Shown one piece after another: positions 8,416-17,335 of a DNA stretch of 51,411 bases. Below the pieces are notes generated by a model. That model saw nothing but the letters and a program-made list of their open reading frames with translations. It did no database searches and was not told where the DNA came from. How positions within the stretch are numbered: the stretch's first letter is position 1; each line of letters starts with the position of its first letter. The position numbers were made by a program, and so were the translations under genes. Source of the stretch: Gordonia desulfuricans NBRC 100010 (GTDB lineage: Bacteria > Actinomycetota > Actinomycetes > Mycobacteriales > Mycobacteriaceae); NCBI RefSeq assembly GCF_001485495.1, contig NZ_BCNF01000015.1:1-51411 (forward strand). The letters run 5' to 3'.

Positions 8416-9873
8416 ATGGAGAGCACTGCGCAGCCCACGCTGACCCAGGCGTGGGATGCCAATCGGTCGATCCAGAAGTCGGCGGCCGTACGGCTGTTCG
8501 CGGCGACCAATTCGGCGCTGTATGTCACCTTGATGGAGCGTCACCTCGACTTCGGTGCGCGCCGGACGGAGACCGACCTGGCGATCCGGCTCGAACGCGA
8601 CATCGCCGAGCTCGGTCTGACCGACCAGCCCAGCGGCCTGGAGCTGCTCAAGCTGTGGGCCAAGCACGGTTGGCTGCACCGCGTACCCGATCCGGTCGTC
8701 GCGTCCCAGAACATCTGTCATCTGACGCCCGAGGCCCGATCGGTCCTCGACTACACCCGCCGTCTGCGCCGCGAGGACTCGGTGGCGACCGGCGGGTCGA
8801 TCAACGGTGTCGCCGCAGGCCTGCGGCGGGTGGCCGGCCAGGTCACCAACGATCCGCACCAGCTCCGCGAGGAGATCGAGCACCAGATCGAGGAGCTCGA
8901 CGCCGAGCTGGCCGATCTCGATGCCGGTCGGCGTCGCGACCCGGATCTGCGCGCCGCCGAGGACGAGGCCCGCGCCATCGCCTATCAGATGGAGCAGATC
9001 CTCTCCGACATCGGCCAGTACGGCAGCATGCTCGACCGCATCACCACCGCACTGCTCGACGACCCGAACGATTCCGACCTGGCCTACCGCGACCGGCAGC
9101 GGCAGATGTTCGACGATTACGAAGAGCTGCTCGAATCACCCCAGAGCGCGTCCTATCACGCGTTCACGCACATGGTCCAGGACCCGTCGCAGCGGGCCCG
9201 GCTGGTCACCGACATCCAGACCGTCACCGACCAGCTGCCGGGTATCGACCCCGGCCTGCGGTCGGTGATGGACAACTTCTTCGGCCTGGTCACCGAGCAG
9301 ATGGGCGAGGTGGGCCGGATCCGGCAGCGGTGCGCCCGACGTATCCGTCGTTTCGTCGCCTCCGGCACCCTGGAACAGAGCCGCGGTATCGCCCGGCAGC
9401 TCAACGACGCCCTGGCCACCGCCAACGAACTGCTCTCGCAGTCGCTGGCCGACCGCAGGCTCGGCTACGAGATGCCGCTCGCCCCGGCGGCGATCACCTC
9501 CAACGGCCGGCTCGCGTTCGAGATCCGCACCCCCGAACCGCCCGCCCCCGCGGTGGTCGCCAGCGGTAAGGCGAATCTCGACTCGTTCGTCTCCCTGGCC
9601 GGTCAGGTCGACACCGTCGAGCTGACCGACGCGGTGAACACCGCCGTCGAGGACGGCCCGGTGTCGCTGGCCGACATGATCGACAATCTCGACCAGCCGT
9701 TCCTCGCCCACGTCATCGTCTTGTGGTCGTGGGCCCTGCGGCAGCCCTCGGACGCCGCCGGCGCGACCACCGTGGTGCGGTTCGCCTCCCTGGAGGGTGA
9801 GGACCGCTACATCGAGGTGCCCGCCCTCACCTTCACCGAACCGATTCCGACCGCGGAGGTCGACGCACTGTGA
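8416..9873 (+). CDS. MksF/JetA-type kleisin subunit (DUF3375)
   Basis: The ATG at 8416 follows GTGAGG by 5 bases and gives 485 residues; open sequence upstream to 8389 is probably leader. The protein fits DUF3375, the kleisin-like subunit (MksF/JetA) of MukBEF-like SMC complexes. It has an N-terminal winged-helix region, a charged helical middle ([18 protein letters not shown], then a long DUF3375 helical segment through about residue 330), and a C-terminal winged-helix-like end. It bridges the SMC heads in the known complexes. Its stop overlaps the mksE-like start by 4 bases (GTGA). The 205 bases before it, shared with a divergent oxygenase gene, presumably hold its promoter; no clear -35/-10 pair was recognised. 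Confidence 0.82.
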   Translation: MESTAQPTLTQAWDANRSIQKSAAVRLFAATNSALYVTLMERHLDFGARRTETDLAIRLERDIAELGLTDQPSGLELLKLWAKHGWLHRVPDPVVASQNICHLTPEARSVLDYTRRLRREDSVATGGSINGVAAGLRRVAGQVTNDPHQLREEIEHQIEELDAELADLDAGRRRDPDLRAAEDEARAIAYQMEQILSDIGQYGSMLDRITTALLDDPNDSDLAYRDRQRQMFDDYEELLESPQSASYHAFTHMVQDPSQRARLVTDIQTVTDQLPGIDPGLRSVMDNFFGLVTEQMGEVGRIRQRCARRIRRFVASGTLEQSRGIARQLNDALATANELLSQSLADRRLGYEMPLAPAAITSNGRLAFEIRTPEPPAPAVVASGKANLDSFVSLAGQVDTVELTDAVNTAVEDGPVSLADMIDNLDQPFLAHVIVLWSWALRQPSDAAGATTVVRFASLEGEDRYIEVPALTFTEPIPTAEVDAL

Positions 9874-10820
9874 CCAGCACGACCGACTCCACCGACTCGA
9901 CAGCGACCACCGATTCGACGAATGCCGGCGGTACCGATGACGTGACCTCTGCGCTCGGCGATCGGGCACCCGCCGTGCCGCCGGTGCCCGACGAGTTCAC
10001 CGGCTACGACGACCTACCCGCCGTCGCCCGCGGATCCGGCGACGACGGCCCCCGCACACCGCGTTTCGACGGCGATGTCAGCGCGATGCCCGACCGTGCG
10101 TGCTGGGCGTTGCAGAACCTGCTCGCCCGGCGCTATGTCAGCGGTGACCGCACCCCGCAGCTGTGGGCCTGGGTGATCGAGTACCAGGAACTCCTGCGGA
10201 TCCGGCTCTCGGAGCTCGATCTGCGTCTGCGGCTGGCCACCGAACTCGAGGTGGCCTTCGTCGAGCAGGTGGGCTACGACTCCCGATGGGGTCGGCGACT
10301 GCTCAAACGCGAGACCATCCAGACCTACGACGCCATCCTCGCGCTGCATCTGGCCAAGCATGTCCGTGCGGCCCGCGAGGAGCGGGTGCTGATCACCACC
10401 GAGGAGATCCACGAACTGTTCGCCGGGGTGTCCAACACGATCGACCGCGACCTCGCCCTGTTCGACAAGCGGATCGACAAGGCGATCGACAAGCTGGAGG
10501 AGATCGAGATCCTCCGCCGGCATCGGGACGATCCGGACACGTTCACCGTCAGCCCGGCGATCACCGCGATCATGACCGCCTCGGTGATCACCGATCTGCA
10601 GCGCCAGTTCGAGCAGTTCATCGGTTCCGGGGAGGAGCCGGCCGATGCCGACCCCGGCGGCGACGGGGGCAGATCCGTCGGAGTCGACGGCGAGGGGCAT
10701 GTCGGCGACGACGACTACCGCGATCCCGGCAGCTCCGGGACCGATACCGCCGGCACCCATCACGCCGACACCGACGATGACGACGACACCGACGACGCAG
10801 ACGAAGGAGACGAATGGTGA
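9870..10820 (+). CDS. MksE/JetB-type subunit (DUF4194) with acidic C-terminal tail
   Basis: The 316-residue product begins at GTG 9870, overlapping the previous stop. The core, about residues 60-250, matches DUF4194, the KITE-like winged-helix subunit (MksE/JetB) of Mks/Wadjet complexes ([36 protein letters not shown]). The first 30 residues are rich in Thr, Ser and Asp. The last 60 or so are disordered and strongly acidic, ending in runs of Asp ([15 protein letters not shown]). Acidic tails of this length are not a standard part of the family. The gene overlaps the SMC gene by 7 bases (ATG 10814) or 4 bases (GTG 10817). Confidence 0.82.
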   Translation: MTSTTDSTDSTATTDSTNAGGTDDVTSALGDRAPAVPPVPDEFTGYDDLPAVARGSGDDGPRTPRFDGDVSAMPDRACWALQNLLARRYVSGDRTPQLWAWVIEYQELLRIRLSELDLRLRLATELEVAFVEQVGYDSRWGRRLLKRETIQTYDAILALHLAKHVRAAREERVLITTEEIHELFAGVSNTIDRDLALFDKRIDKAIDKLEEIEILRRHRDDPDTFTVSPAITAIMTASVITDLQRQFEQFIGSGEEPADADPGGDGGRSVGVDGEGHVGDDDYRDPGSSGTDTAGTHHADTDDDDDTDDADEGDEW

Positions 10821-13800
10821 GCAACCGGGTCGACCAGTTCCACCTGTCCCGGCTCCAGCTGATCAACTGGGGTGTCTTCGACGGCTACCACTCGATTCCG
10901 TTCAGCACCAACGGCTCTCTGATCACCGGTTCCTCCGGTAGCGGCAAATCGTCACTGCTGGATGCGATCTCGCTGGCGTTCCTGCCCGACCACCGCCGCA
11001 ACTTCAACGCCTCCGGGGACGCGACCGCCGCCGGTGCGGCCAGCGGCAAGCGCACCGTCGGTAAGTATGTGCGCGGTGCGTGGGGTGAGCGTCGTGACGG
11101 CGTCACCGCGACCCGCGAGATCATGTATCTGCGCGGCACCGGCCCGGCCTGGGCGGCGATCTCGGTCACCTACACCTCCGATTCGGGGACCTCGATCACC
11201 GGCCTGGTGCTCAAGTGGCTGGCCGCGGGCAAGATGACCGACGCGCACAGCGCCTACTTCATCGCCGACGGCGACGTCGACATCGTCGACGTGTGCAACG
11301 AGTGGGCCCAGGGCAACCACAACTCGGCCCGGCTGCGTGAGCGTGGCTGGCGTGGCGGGCCGGGGGAGGGCAAGTACCTGGCCTCGCTCTACTCGCTGAT
11401 CGGCATCCGCGGTTCCGATGCCGCCCAACAGCTCCTCGGAAAGGCCAAGTCGCTCAAGAGCGTCGGCGGCCTGGCGCAGTTCGTGCGCGAGTTCATGCTC
11501 GACGAGCCGACCAGTATCGCCGGGATCAAGGACGCCCTGGACCAGATCGATCCGCTGGTCGAGGCGCGGGAACTGCTCGACGTGGCGCGACGCAAGCGCA
11601 CCATCCTGGGCAACATCGAGGCCGTCCAGGAACGTTATGCCACCGAGGCGGCCAAGTTCACCGTCCTCGACACCATCGACACCGCCGCGGTGCGCGCGTA
11701 CCTGACCAATCTGCGGTTACGTAACGCCGAGCCGGAGATCGCCGACCTCGACGACCAGATCGCGCGTCTGGACGGCGATCTCGCCGCACTGACCGCCCAA
11801 CACGACCAGCTGCGCACCGACCACAGTCATCTGTTGTCGCGGATCGCTTCCAGCACAGCCGATCTCGCACCACTGCAGGAACAGCTGGCGTCGGCGCAGA
11901 AGTCGGCCAACGAGGTGTCGGTGCGCCGCGCCGCCTATGAGTCCAAGATGTCGGCGCTCGACGTGGAGATCCCCGAGACCGCCGAGGACTTCTGGCAGCT
12001 GCGCGAGACGCTGATCGAGGACGCCACCCGTCTCGACGGTCAGCTCGAGGCCGGCAAGCACCACTATGCCGAGGCCCTGGCCGAGGAGGTCACCGCCCGG
12101 ACCCGCCGTGACGCCGCCTACGAGGAGCTCACCCGCGTCCGGACCGCCGGGTCGGCGCTGCCGCGTGCCGAGCACGAGATGCGTCGTGTGCTGGCCGATG
12201 CCCTGCAGATCGACGAGTCCGAGCTGCGGTATGTCGCCGAGATGGTCGAACTCGACCCGGAGCAGGAACGCTGGCGTCCCGCGGTGGAGAAGGTGCTGCG
12301 CACCGCGGGCCTGCGCCTTTTGGTACCCGACGACCACTTCCGGTCGGCGCTGCGCTTCGTCAACACCCACGACATGCGCGGGCGCATCCAGTTGCACCGC
12401 GCGGAGCGCCGGGCCATCCCGGCGGTCGAGCCGGGCACCCTGGGCGCGACACTGCGGGCCGTCGACCCGGACCATCCGACTTCGGCGGAGGCGCTGGCGA
12501 TCCTCGGTCGCCTGGGCAACTACGCATGCGTCGACTCCCCGGCGGACTTCGCCGAGCACACCAAGGCGGTCACCGATCAGGGTCTGCGCAAGGACTCGGC
12601 GAAGCTCGCGATCAAGGACGACCGGCAGGTCCTGCGCGCCTCGCAGTACATCTTCGTCGGCAACGTCGACGCCAAGATCGCCGCCCTGCAGGAAGAGCTC
12701 GACCAGGAGGAGAAGACGCACGAGGCGGCACAGCTCGCCAGTGCATCGCTGGAGGCCGAACGCACCGACAAGGCCCGCCGTCGCGACGCCTACCGGGCGG
12801 TGTGCGAGCAGTTCACGCAGTGGACCGAGATCGACGTCGACACCGCCGACGACCGGGCCGAGCGTCTCAACGATCAGTACGAGCTGCTGATGGAGGACAA
12901 CCCCGACATCGAGGCCCTGCAGCGCAAGGCCGAGGAGATCTGGGAGCAGGTCCGTGCGGCGATCTCGAAGGCCGCGCTGGTCCGCGACCGGATCGCCACC
13001 CATGACCACCGCCGTACCGCGCTGCTCGACCTCGTCGACCGGATCAGGCCCGAGGACATCCCGGCAGCCGCCGAGACCGCCCTCGACACCTTCCGCGAGG
13101 ACTCGCCGGCGACGCTGGACGTGCTCGCGCCCGAACCCTATCGGCAGGAGCTGATGAAGGCCGTGGTCCGGGACCGCGACCGGATGCGCGCCGACGCCCG
13201 GCGCTCGCGCGACGAGCTCGCCCGGATCCTCGCCGGCTATGACGAGGAGTTCCCCGACGCCATCCCCAACGACAGCGACGATTTCGACGAACGCATCCAC
13301 GACTATGTGGCGTTGTGCCGTCGCATCGACGAGCGGGAGCTGCCGTCGGCGTATGAGCGGATGCGCCGCCTGATCACCGAGCAGGCACCCGGTGCGATCC
13401 TGAACCTGCACATGGCCGCCGATGCCGAGGAACGACGCATCCTCGACCAGATCGAACGGGTCAACGCCGGTCTGGGATCGGTGGCGTTCAACCGCGGTAC
13501 CCGGCTGCGGCTGCAGCCGGGTCGCAAGGCGCTGGCCGCGGCCGCCGAACTCACCGAGAAGGCCCGGCTGATCGCGCAGCGCTCCACCGCGGTCGCCTTC
13601 GGCGACGAACAGGCGATCCTCGAGCAATACGCCGACATCCTGATGCTGCGTGAGCGTCTGGCCGGCGGTACCCCGGAAGACCGGCAGTGGACCCGCGACG
13701 CGCTCGACGTGCGCAACCGCTTCGACTTCTACTGCGCCGAGCACGATGTGCAGACCGGCGAGACCATCCGCACCTACTCCAATGCCGGGGACAACTCCGG

Positions 13801-14161
13801 TGGCGAGCAGGAGAAACTGATGGCGTTCTGTCTGGCCGGTGCTCTGAGTTTCAACCTGGCCAGCCCCGACGGGCACGACAACCGGCCGATCTTCGCGCAG
13901 TTGATGCTCGACGAGGCGTTCTCGAAGTCGGATCCGCAGTTCGCCCAGCAGGCGTTGTCGGCGTTCCGGAAGTTCGGTTTCCAGCTGATCATCGTGGCGA
14001 CGGTGCAGAACACCAGCACCATCCAGCCCTACATCGACAACGTGGTGATGGTGTCGAAGACCGAGGACGCGAACGGCCGTCCGGTGGCCACCGCGATGTC
14101 GACGTCGATCGGGGCCTTCGCCGATCTGCGGCGGTCGTCGGGAAAGAACCAGCTGATCTGA
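10814..14161 (+). CDS. MksB/JetC-type SMC-like ATPase
   Basis: This 1115-residue ATPase has a MukB/MksB architecture. Walker A is GSSGSGKS at residues 39-46. Two long coiled-coil stretches flank a central hinge region near residues 470-600. The ABC signature NSGGEQEK lies near 992-999, and Walker B ([12 protein letters not shown]) near 1030. Length and order match MksB/JetC proteins. In Mks and Wadjet complexes this subunit extrudes DNA loops. In Wadjet the nuclease JetD (MksG, Toprim-like) then cuts small circular DNA. Here the gene is followed by a strong hairpin and a minus-strand gene, with no JetD/MksG gene in the window. Confidence 0.88.
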   Translation: MVSNRVDQFHLSRLQLINWGVFDGYHSIPFSTNGSLITGSSGSGKSSLLDAISLAFLPDHRRNFNASGDATAAGAASGKRTVGKYVRGAWGERRDGVTATREIMYLRGTGPAWAAISVTYTSDSGTSITGLVLKWLAAGKMTDAHSAYFIADGDVDIVDVCNEWAQGNHNSARLRERGWRGGPGEGKYLASLYSLIGIRGSDAAQQLLGKAKSLKSVGGLAQFVREFMLDEPTSIAGIKDALDQIDPLVEARELLDVARRKRTILGNIEAVQERYATEAAKFTVLDTIDTAAVRAYLTNLRLRNAEPEIADLDDQIARLDGDLAALTAQHDQLRTDHSHLLSRIASSTADLAPLQEQLASAQKSANEVSVRRAAYESKMSALDVEIPETAEDFWQLRETLIEDATRLDGQLEAGKHHYAEALAEEVTARTRRDAAYEELTRVRTAGSALPRAEHEMRRVLADALQIDESELRYVAEMVELDPEQERWRPAVEKVLRTAGLRLLVPDDHFRSALRFVNTHDMRGRIQLHRAERRAIPAVEPGTLGATLRAVDPDHPTSAEALAILGRLGNYACVDSPADFAEHTKAVTDQGLRKDSAKLAIKDDRQVLRASQYIFVGNVDAKIAALQEELDQEEKTHEAAQLASASLEAERTDKARRRDAYRAVCEQFTQWTEIDVDTADDRAERLNDQYELLMEDNPDIEALQRKAEEIWEQVRAAISKAALVRDRIATHDHRRTALLDLVDRIRPEDIPAAAETALDTFREDSPATLDVLAPEPYRQELMKAVVRDRDRMRADARRSRDELARILAGYDEEFPDAIPNDSDDFDERIHDYVALCRRIDERELPSAYERMRRLITEQAPGAILNLHMAADAEERRILDQIERVNAGLGSVAFNRGTRLRLQPGRKALAAAAELTEKARLIAQRSTAVAFGDEQAILEQYADILMLRERLAGGTPEDRQWTRDALDVRNRFDFYCAEHDVQTGETIRTYSNAGDNSGGEQEKLMAFCLAGALSFNLASPDGHDNRPIFAQLMLDEAFSKSDPQFAQQALSAFRKFGFQLIIVATVQNTSTIQPYIDNVVMVSKTEDANGRPVATAMSTSIGAFADLRRSSGKNQLI

Positions 14162-14201
14162 ATCGGCGGCCGGCCCCGGCCGCCGGTCGATCCGAGAGAC
14201 C

Positions 14202-14248
14202 AGACGAGCCGGGGTGGGATGTCGCTGACATCCCACCCCGGCTCGTCT
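14202..14248. terminator. Bidirectional terminator hairpin after the mks operon
   Basis: A perfect 22-base stem (14202-14223 with 14227-14248) closes on a 3-base loop, between the SMC gene stop (14161) and the end of the convergent DUF5313 gene (14270). It is the longest perfect hairpin noticed in the window. The lack of a U-tract is normal for high-GC actinobacteria. Confidence 0.8.
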
Positions 14249-14269
14249 CGGTGGACCGGCGGCCGGCGG

Positions 14270-14689
14270 TCACATGGGCCGGTTGCTGCCCCGGTACTTG
14301 CGGTGGTACTCGTCGTAGAGGTCGGAGTTCTTCTCGCGCTCCCGCTTGTTGATCAGGTCGGGATCGAGTCCGTGCTGGGACAGCCGGTAGCGGCGGTAGA
14401 CACGGTTCAGGGCGATCGAGAAGAAGATGTAGGGGATCAGGATCGGCACGGTCATGTTCGCGCGCACCACCCAGTCGGCGGGGACGAACAGCAACGGGAT
14501 CAGGATGATCACACAGGGGATCGCCCACCAGGCGACCATGCGGGCGGCCGCTCCCGCGCCCGCGAGGTCGTTGGCCACCCAGGTGCGCATCGAATCGGGG
14601 AGCTTGGCCCCGTAGACGTACTTGATGTACTGCAGGCCGTGCGGACGTTCGTCCGTCTCGGGCTCGGCGGCAGGGTTCGTGCGGACCAT
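14270..14689 (-). CDS. DUF5313 family membrane protein
   Basis: The ATG at 14689 follows GAGGAA with good spacing and gives 139 residues. The N-terminal part has the motif LQYIKYVYGAKLPDSMRTWV, then two membrane segments (about residues 55-75 and 83-105) and a basic C-terminus (RVYRRYRLSQHGLDPDL). This fits the actinobacterial DUF5313 family, whose function is unknown. It is convergent with the SMC gene and separated from it by a strong hairpin, so it is not part of that operon. The 168 bases upstream to the VOC gene hold no recognisable gene. Confidence 0.75.
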   Translation of the reverse strand: MVRTNPAAEPETDERPHGLQYIKYVYGAKLPDSMRTWVANDLAGAGAAARMVAWWAIPCVIILIPLLFVPADWVVRANMTVPILIPYIFFSIALNRVYRRYRLSQHGLDPDLINKREREKNSDLYDEYHRKYRGSNRPM

Positions 14690-14857
14690 GCGGATTTCCT
14701 CGTTTTCGACCGGTGCTTCGGCTTCCAGTGTCGCAGACCCGGGTGGGGTGCGGTGGCACACCATGACTCAATCGGTAGTGTGCAATTGAATTGTACTCTC
14801 GTGATCTGTGGAGATGCACATCGCGCCCCGCACCCGCCCGGGAGGACTACTGGCGGG

Positions 14858-15211
14858 TCACCGCTTGAGCGGCGAGTAGAACACCAGCCCGTTGCCCTTG
14901 TTGTCGTAGACCACCGCACGACGCTCGTGCGCATCGTCGTACGGGCCCTTGACGATCCCGCCGCCGCTGGCCTCGATCGCCTTCGCCGCGGCGTCGACGT
15001 CGGAGGTCTTGATCCCGACGACCACCTGCCCGGGGATCGGATGGTCGATCTCGGTCGCCAGGGCCAGGGTCACCGCACCGCCGTCGAGCGCCGCGAAATG
15101 TGCGCCGTCGCGGAACTTGAGGGCCATACCCAGGGTGTCGCCGTAGAACTTGATCGACTCGTCCAGGTCGTCGGTCGACAGGACGATCATGCGGACTTCG
15201 TGCTCACTCAT
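14858..15211 (-). CDS. VOC family (glyoxalase/bleomycin resistance-like) protein
   Basis: This 117-residue single-domain protein has the vicinal-oxygen-chelate pattern: VLSTDDLDESIKFYGDTLGM at the start, a repeated beta-alpha-beta-beta unit, and YDNKGNGLVFYSP at the end. Members include glyoxalase I, dioxygenases and drug-binding proteins, and many have no known function. It stands alone between a DUF5313 gene and a permease gene. No specific role is assigned. Confidence 0.8.
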   Translation of the reverse strand: MSEHEVRMIVLSTDDLDESIKFYGDTLGMALKFRDGAHFAALDGGAVTLALATEIDHPIPGQVVVGIKTSDVDAAAKAIEASGGGIVKGPYDDAHERRAVVYDNKGNGLVFYSPLKR

Positions 15212-15299
15212 CGAGACTCCTTCTGTGACAGGACGTCTCCCAGCCTAGGCCGCGCCGGTCCGATACCGACAGGCCTCGGCGCGGAATTGGTCCAGAGGT

Positions 15300-15318
15300 C
15301 CCGGGTGCCGTACCCGGG
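15300..15318. terminator. Hairpin downstream of permease gene
   Basis: The arms CCCGGGT (15300-15306) and ACCCGGG (15312-15318) enclose a 5-base loop, just beyond the stop of the minus-strand permease gene at 15330. It is short but GC-rich and well placed. Confidence 0.45.
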
Positions 15319-15329
15319 GTGACGACGCC

Positions 15330-16388
15330 TCAGAGGCGGTGGTGCTCGTGGGTGATCGGGTAGAGCACGTCGACGTCGACCGCCGACGGGGCGTCGGACC
15401 GGTTGCGGCGGATGTTCCAGATCAGGACCACCAGGGTGCCGAGTCCGGCGTACAGCCCCAGGCACACCCACGCGGTGGTGCTGGTGGCCGCCGGGAAGTA
15501 CAGCGAGTTGCGGATCAGCTGGGCGCCGCCACCGGTGGGCAACCATTCACCGAGCCCCGCCCAGAATCCGGGCAGGAAGGTCCACGGGATCGACGCCCCC
15601 GAGATGGTCGCACCGATCAGGAAGTAGAAGCCGCCGGCAAGGGAACCGATGGGGCCGAACAGCGTGACGAAGCCTGCGGTGGATCCGGTGATGGCCAGCG
15701 ACACCAGGAAGTAGGTCCAGAACAGGGTGAGGGTGTCGGCGGAGCTGCCGATCCCGAAGAACGACGAGAACAACAGCACGATCAGCGCCGACGCCACCGC
15801 ATAGGCCAGGAGCGCGCCGACGTGCCCGAGGCCACGACGCACCGAACGGGGCACCCGGGGCATCAGGCGGCCGATTCCGAGTGAGGCGATGCTGCCGCCG
15901 AGGGAGAGCACCTGGAGGATGTAGCCGAGGGAGGCGCCGTTGATGTCGTCGTCGGACAGGGCGACGACGTCGTCGGGGAGGGTCTGTGGCAGCCCTTGTT
16001 GCCGATTGATCTCGGCGGCAAGGGTTTTGATGGTTCCGGCCGGTAGTGCGCCGCCGGCCCCGGCGGTGATCGCCACGACCCCGTCGGCCGTCAGGTCCAG
16101 ACCGCCGGCCACCTCGCGGGTACGGATGGCCTCGGTGAGTGCCGCGCGATCGGGGTAGGTGGTCGTGGCGAAAGAACCGTCGGCCTGGAGCTGCGTGGTG
16201 AGGGTCTCGGTGTGGGCGGCGGGCCCGACGAGCCCCACGGGCAGGTCGCGCGGCGACGGGGAATGCCCGACGCCGAGATAGAACGAACCGAGCCCCAGCT
16301 GGATCAGGGCACCGGCGAAGACGACGGCGACGAGCAGTCGTCGATACCGAGCGCCGAACGACAGGGGTTCGGTGGAGGTCAAGGACAT
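15330..16388 (-). CDS. ABC-2/DUF3533-like multi-pass membrane protein
   Basis: The ATG at 16388 gives 352 residues. One N-terminal membrane segment (about 18-38) is followed by an extracytoplasmic domain of about 120 residues, then four or five further segments and a short polar tail. This layout (one segment, large loop, membrane bundle) is that of the YhgE/Pip and DUF3533 branch of ABC-2-type permeases. No ATPase gene is adjacent. It lies 37 bases downstream of a TetR gene on the same strand, so the pair looks like a self-regulated efflux or envelope-export unit. The transported substrate is unknown. Confidence 0.7.
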   Translation of the reverse strand: MSLTSTEPLSFGARYRRLLVAVVFAGALIQLGLGSFYLGVGHSPSPRDLPVGLVGPAAHTETLTTQLQADGSFATTTYPDRAALTEAIRTREVAGGLDLTADGVVAITAGAGGALPAGTIKTLAAEINRQQGLPQTLPDDVVALSDDDINGASLGYILQVLSLGGSIASLGIGRLMPRVPRSVRRGLGHVGALLAYAVASALIVLLFSSFFGIGSSADTLTLFWTYFLVSLAITGSTAGFVTLFGPIGSLAGGFYFLIGATISGASIPWTFLPGFWAGLGEWLPTGGGAQLIRNSLYFPAATSTTAWVCLGLYAGLGTLVVLIWNIRRNRSDAPSAVDVDVLYPITHEHHRL

Positions 16389-16425
16389 GCGGGAGTTCCC
16401 TTTCGCGGACGCCGACGGATGTGGT

Positions 16426-17070
16426 TCAGGCGGCGTCGAGAACGGCGAGGTGGCCGGTGACGGCCACCGAGATCTGGGTCCGGACATCGGCGATGGTGTC
16501 GCGGTCGGGGTAGGAATGGGTCGAGCGCCCGGCGATGGCCAGGTGTACGACGCCGAAGATCATCCGCGCGGTCAGCAGCGCACGGTCGGGGTCGGACACC
16601 AGGCCGTGGGCGTCGGCGTCGTCGATGAGCCGTTGCGCGATGTGCGCCTCGAGGTCGCCGACCAGGGCCAGACCTTCCTCGCGGTAGCGGTCACCGGACA
16701 CGCCGAACAGCAGTTCCCGCTGGTAGCTGCATCCGTTGGCCGGGTCGGAGTCCACATAGGCGAGCACCGGACCGACCATCGCCAGGATCGCCTCGGCGGT
16801 GTCGGGGATGTCTGCCGCGGCTGCCACACCGGCATCGATGGCGGCCCGGAAGTCTCCGTTGAGCACCATCAGCAGCAGCTCACTCTTCGACGACGCGTAC
16901 CGGAACACCGTGCCCGCGGCGACGTCGGCGCGGTCGGCCACCTGACTGGTCGAGACCGCCTCGAACCCCTGCTGGGCGAACAGATCGGCGGCAGCACGAA
17001 AGATCCGTTCGTGCTTGTCGCGCATGTTCCGCACCCGACGACCGGGTGAGGGTGTGGACGTGGGGGTCAC
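16426..17070 (-). CDS. TetR/AcrR-family regulator
   Basis: The GTG at 17070 is selected because GGAGGGAG lies 6 bases upstream; it gives 214 residues. The HTH is clear near residues 18-64 (RIFRAAADLFAQQGFEAVS, QVADRADVAAGTVFRYASS). The ligand domain is not assignable. The gene is directly upstream of the permease gene and likely represses it and itself. A palindrome at 17103-17116, about 33 bases before the start, is a candidate operator. Confidence 0.88.
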   Translation of the reverse strand: MTPTSTPSPGRRVRNMRDKHERIFRAAADLFAQQGFEAVSTSQVADRADVAAGTVFRYASSKSELLLMVLNGDFRAAIDAGVAAAADIPDTAEAILAMVGPVLAYVDSDPANGCSYQRELLFGVSGDRYREEGLALVGDLEAHIAQRLIDDADAHGLVSDPDRALLTARMIFGVVHLAIAGRSTHSYPDRDTIADVRTQISVAVTGHLAVLDAA

Positions 17071-17102
17071 CAGATCTCCCTCCAGCGATGATCGATGATC
17101 GT

Positions 17103-17116
17103 ACTCATTGCTGAGT
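17103..17116. promoter_or_regulatory. Candidate TetR operator
   Basis: The perfect dyad ACTCA-TTGC-TGAGT lies upstream of the TetR/permease pair on the minus strand. It is placed where an autoregulatory operator is expected, and sits in locally AT-richer sequence. Binding is inferred only. Confidence 0.45.
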
Positions 17117-17197
17117 CTAGTCATTATTCGCCGGGAGTCTACAACGCGCACGATCGGTGGACCGGCTCGGGGCGGCGTCGGCGATCACCACAGATAC

Positions 17198-17234
17198 GAG
17201 AACCGCCGCGGCCGTGGTGGCCGCGGCGGTTCTC
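17198..17234. terminator. Terminator hairpin downstream of icd
   Basis: A perfect 16-base stem (17198-17213 with 17219-17234) closes on a 5-base loop about 90 bases beyond the icd stop, before the TetR promoter region. Confidence 0.75.
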
Positions 17235-17249
17235 GCGGTGTCGGGGTGC

Positions 17250-17277
17250 GCGGTCCGGCCCTGCCGGGTCGGACCGC
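17250..17277. terminator. Second hairpin downstream of icd
   Basis: The 8-base arms GCGGTCCG (17250-17257) and CGGACCGC (17270-17277) lie between the icd stop and the stronger hairpin at 17198-17234. The two may form a tandem terminator. Confidence 0.5.
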
Positions 17278-17301
17278 GAGCCGAGATCAGTCGGGCACGG
17301 G

Positions 17302-17335
17302 GATCAGCCCTGTACCGAGATCAGCCCTGTACCGA
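17302..17335. repeat. 17-bp tandem duplication over the icd stop codon
   Basis: Two perfect, adjacent copies of GATCAGCCCTGTACCGA occupy 17302-17318 and 17319-17335. The icd stop (17321-17323, minus strand) falls within the upper copy, so the duplication repeats the last codons and the stop just beyond the gene. Confidence 0.8.

Noticed and set aside
11717..14236. 839-codon open frame on the minus strand opposite the SMC gene
   Set aside because: It is an antisense shadow of high-GC coding sequence; the plus strand has a complete SMC ATPase and the antisense product has no family sense.
14249..14857. A hidden JetD/MksG gene after the SMC gene
   Set aside because: All frames here give only the DUF5313 protein or short fragments; there is no room for a nuclease of about 380 residues.
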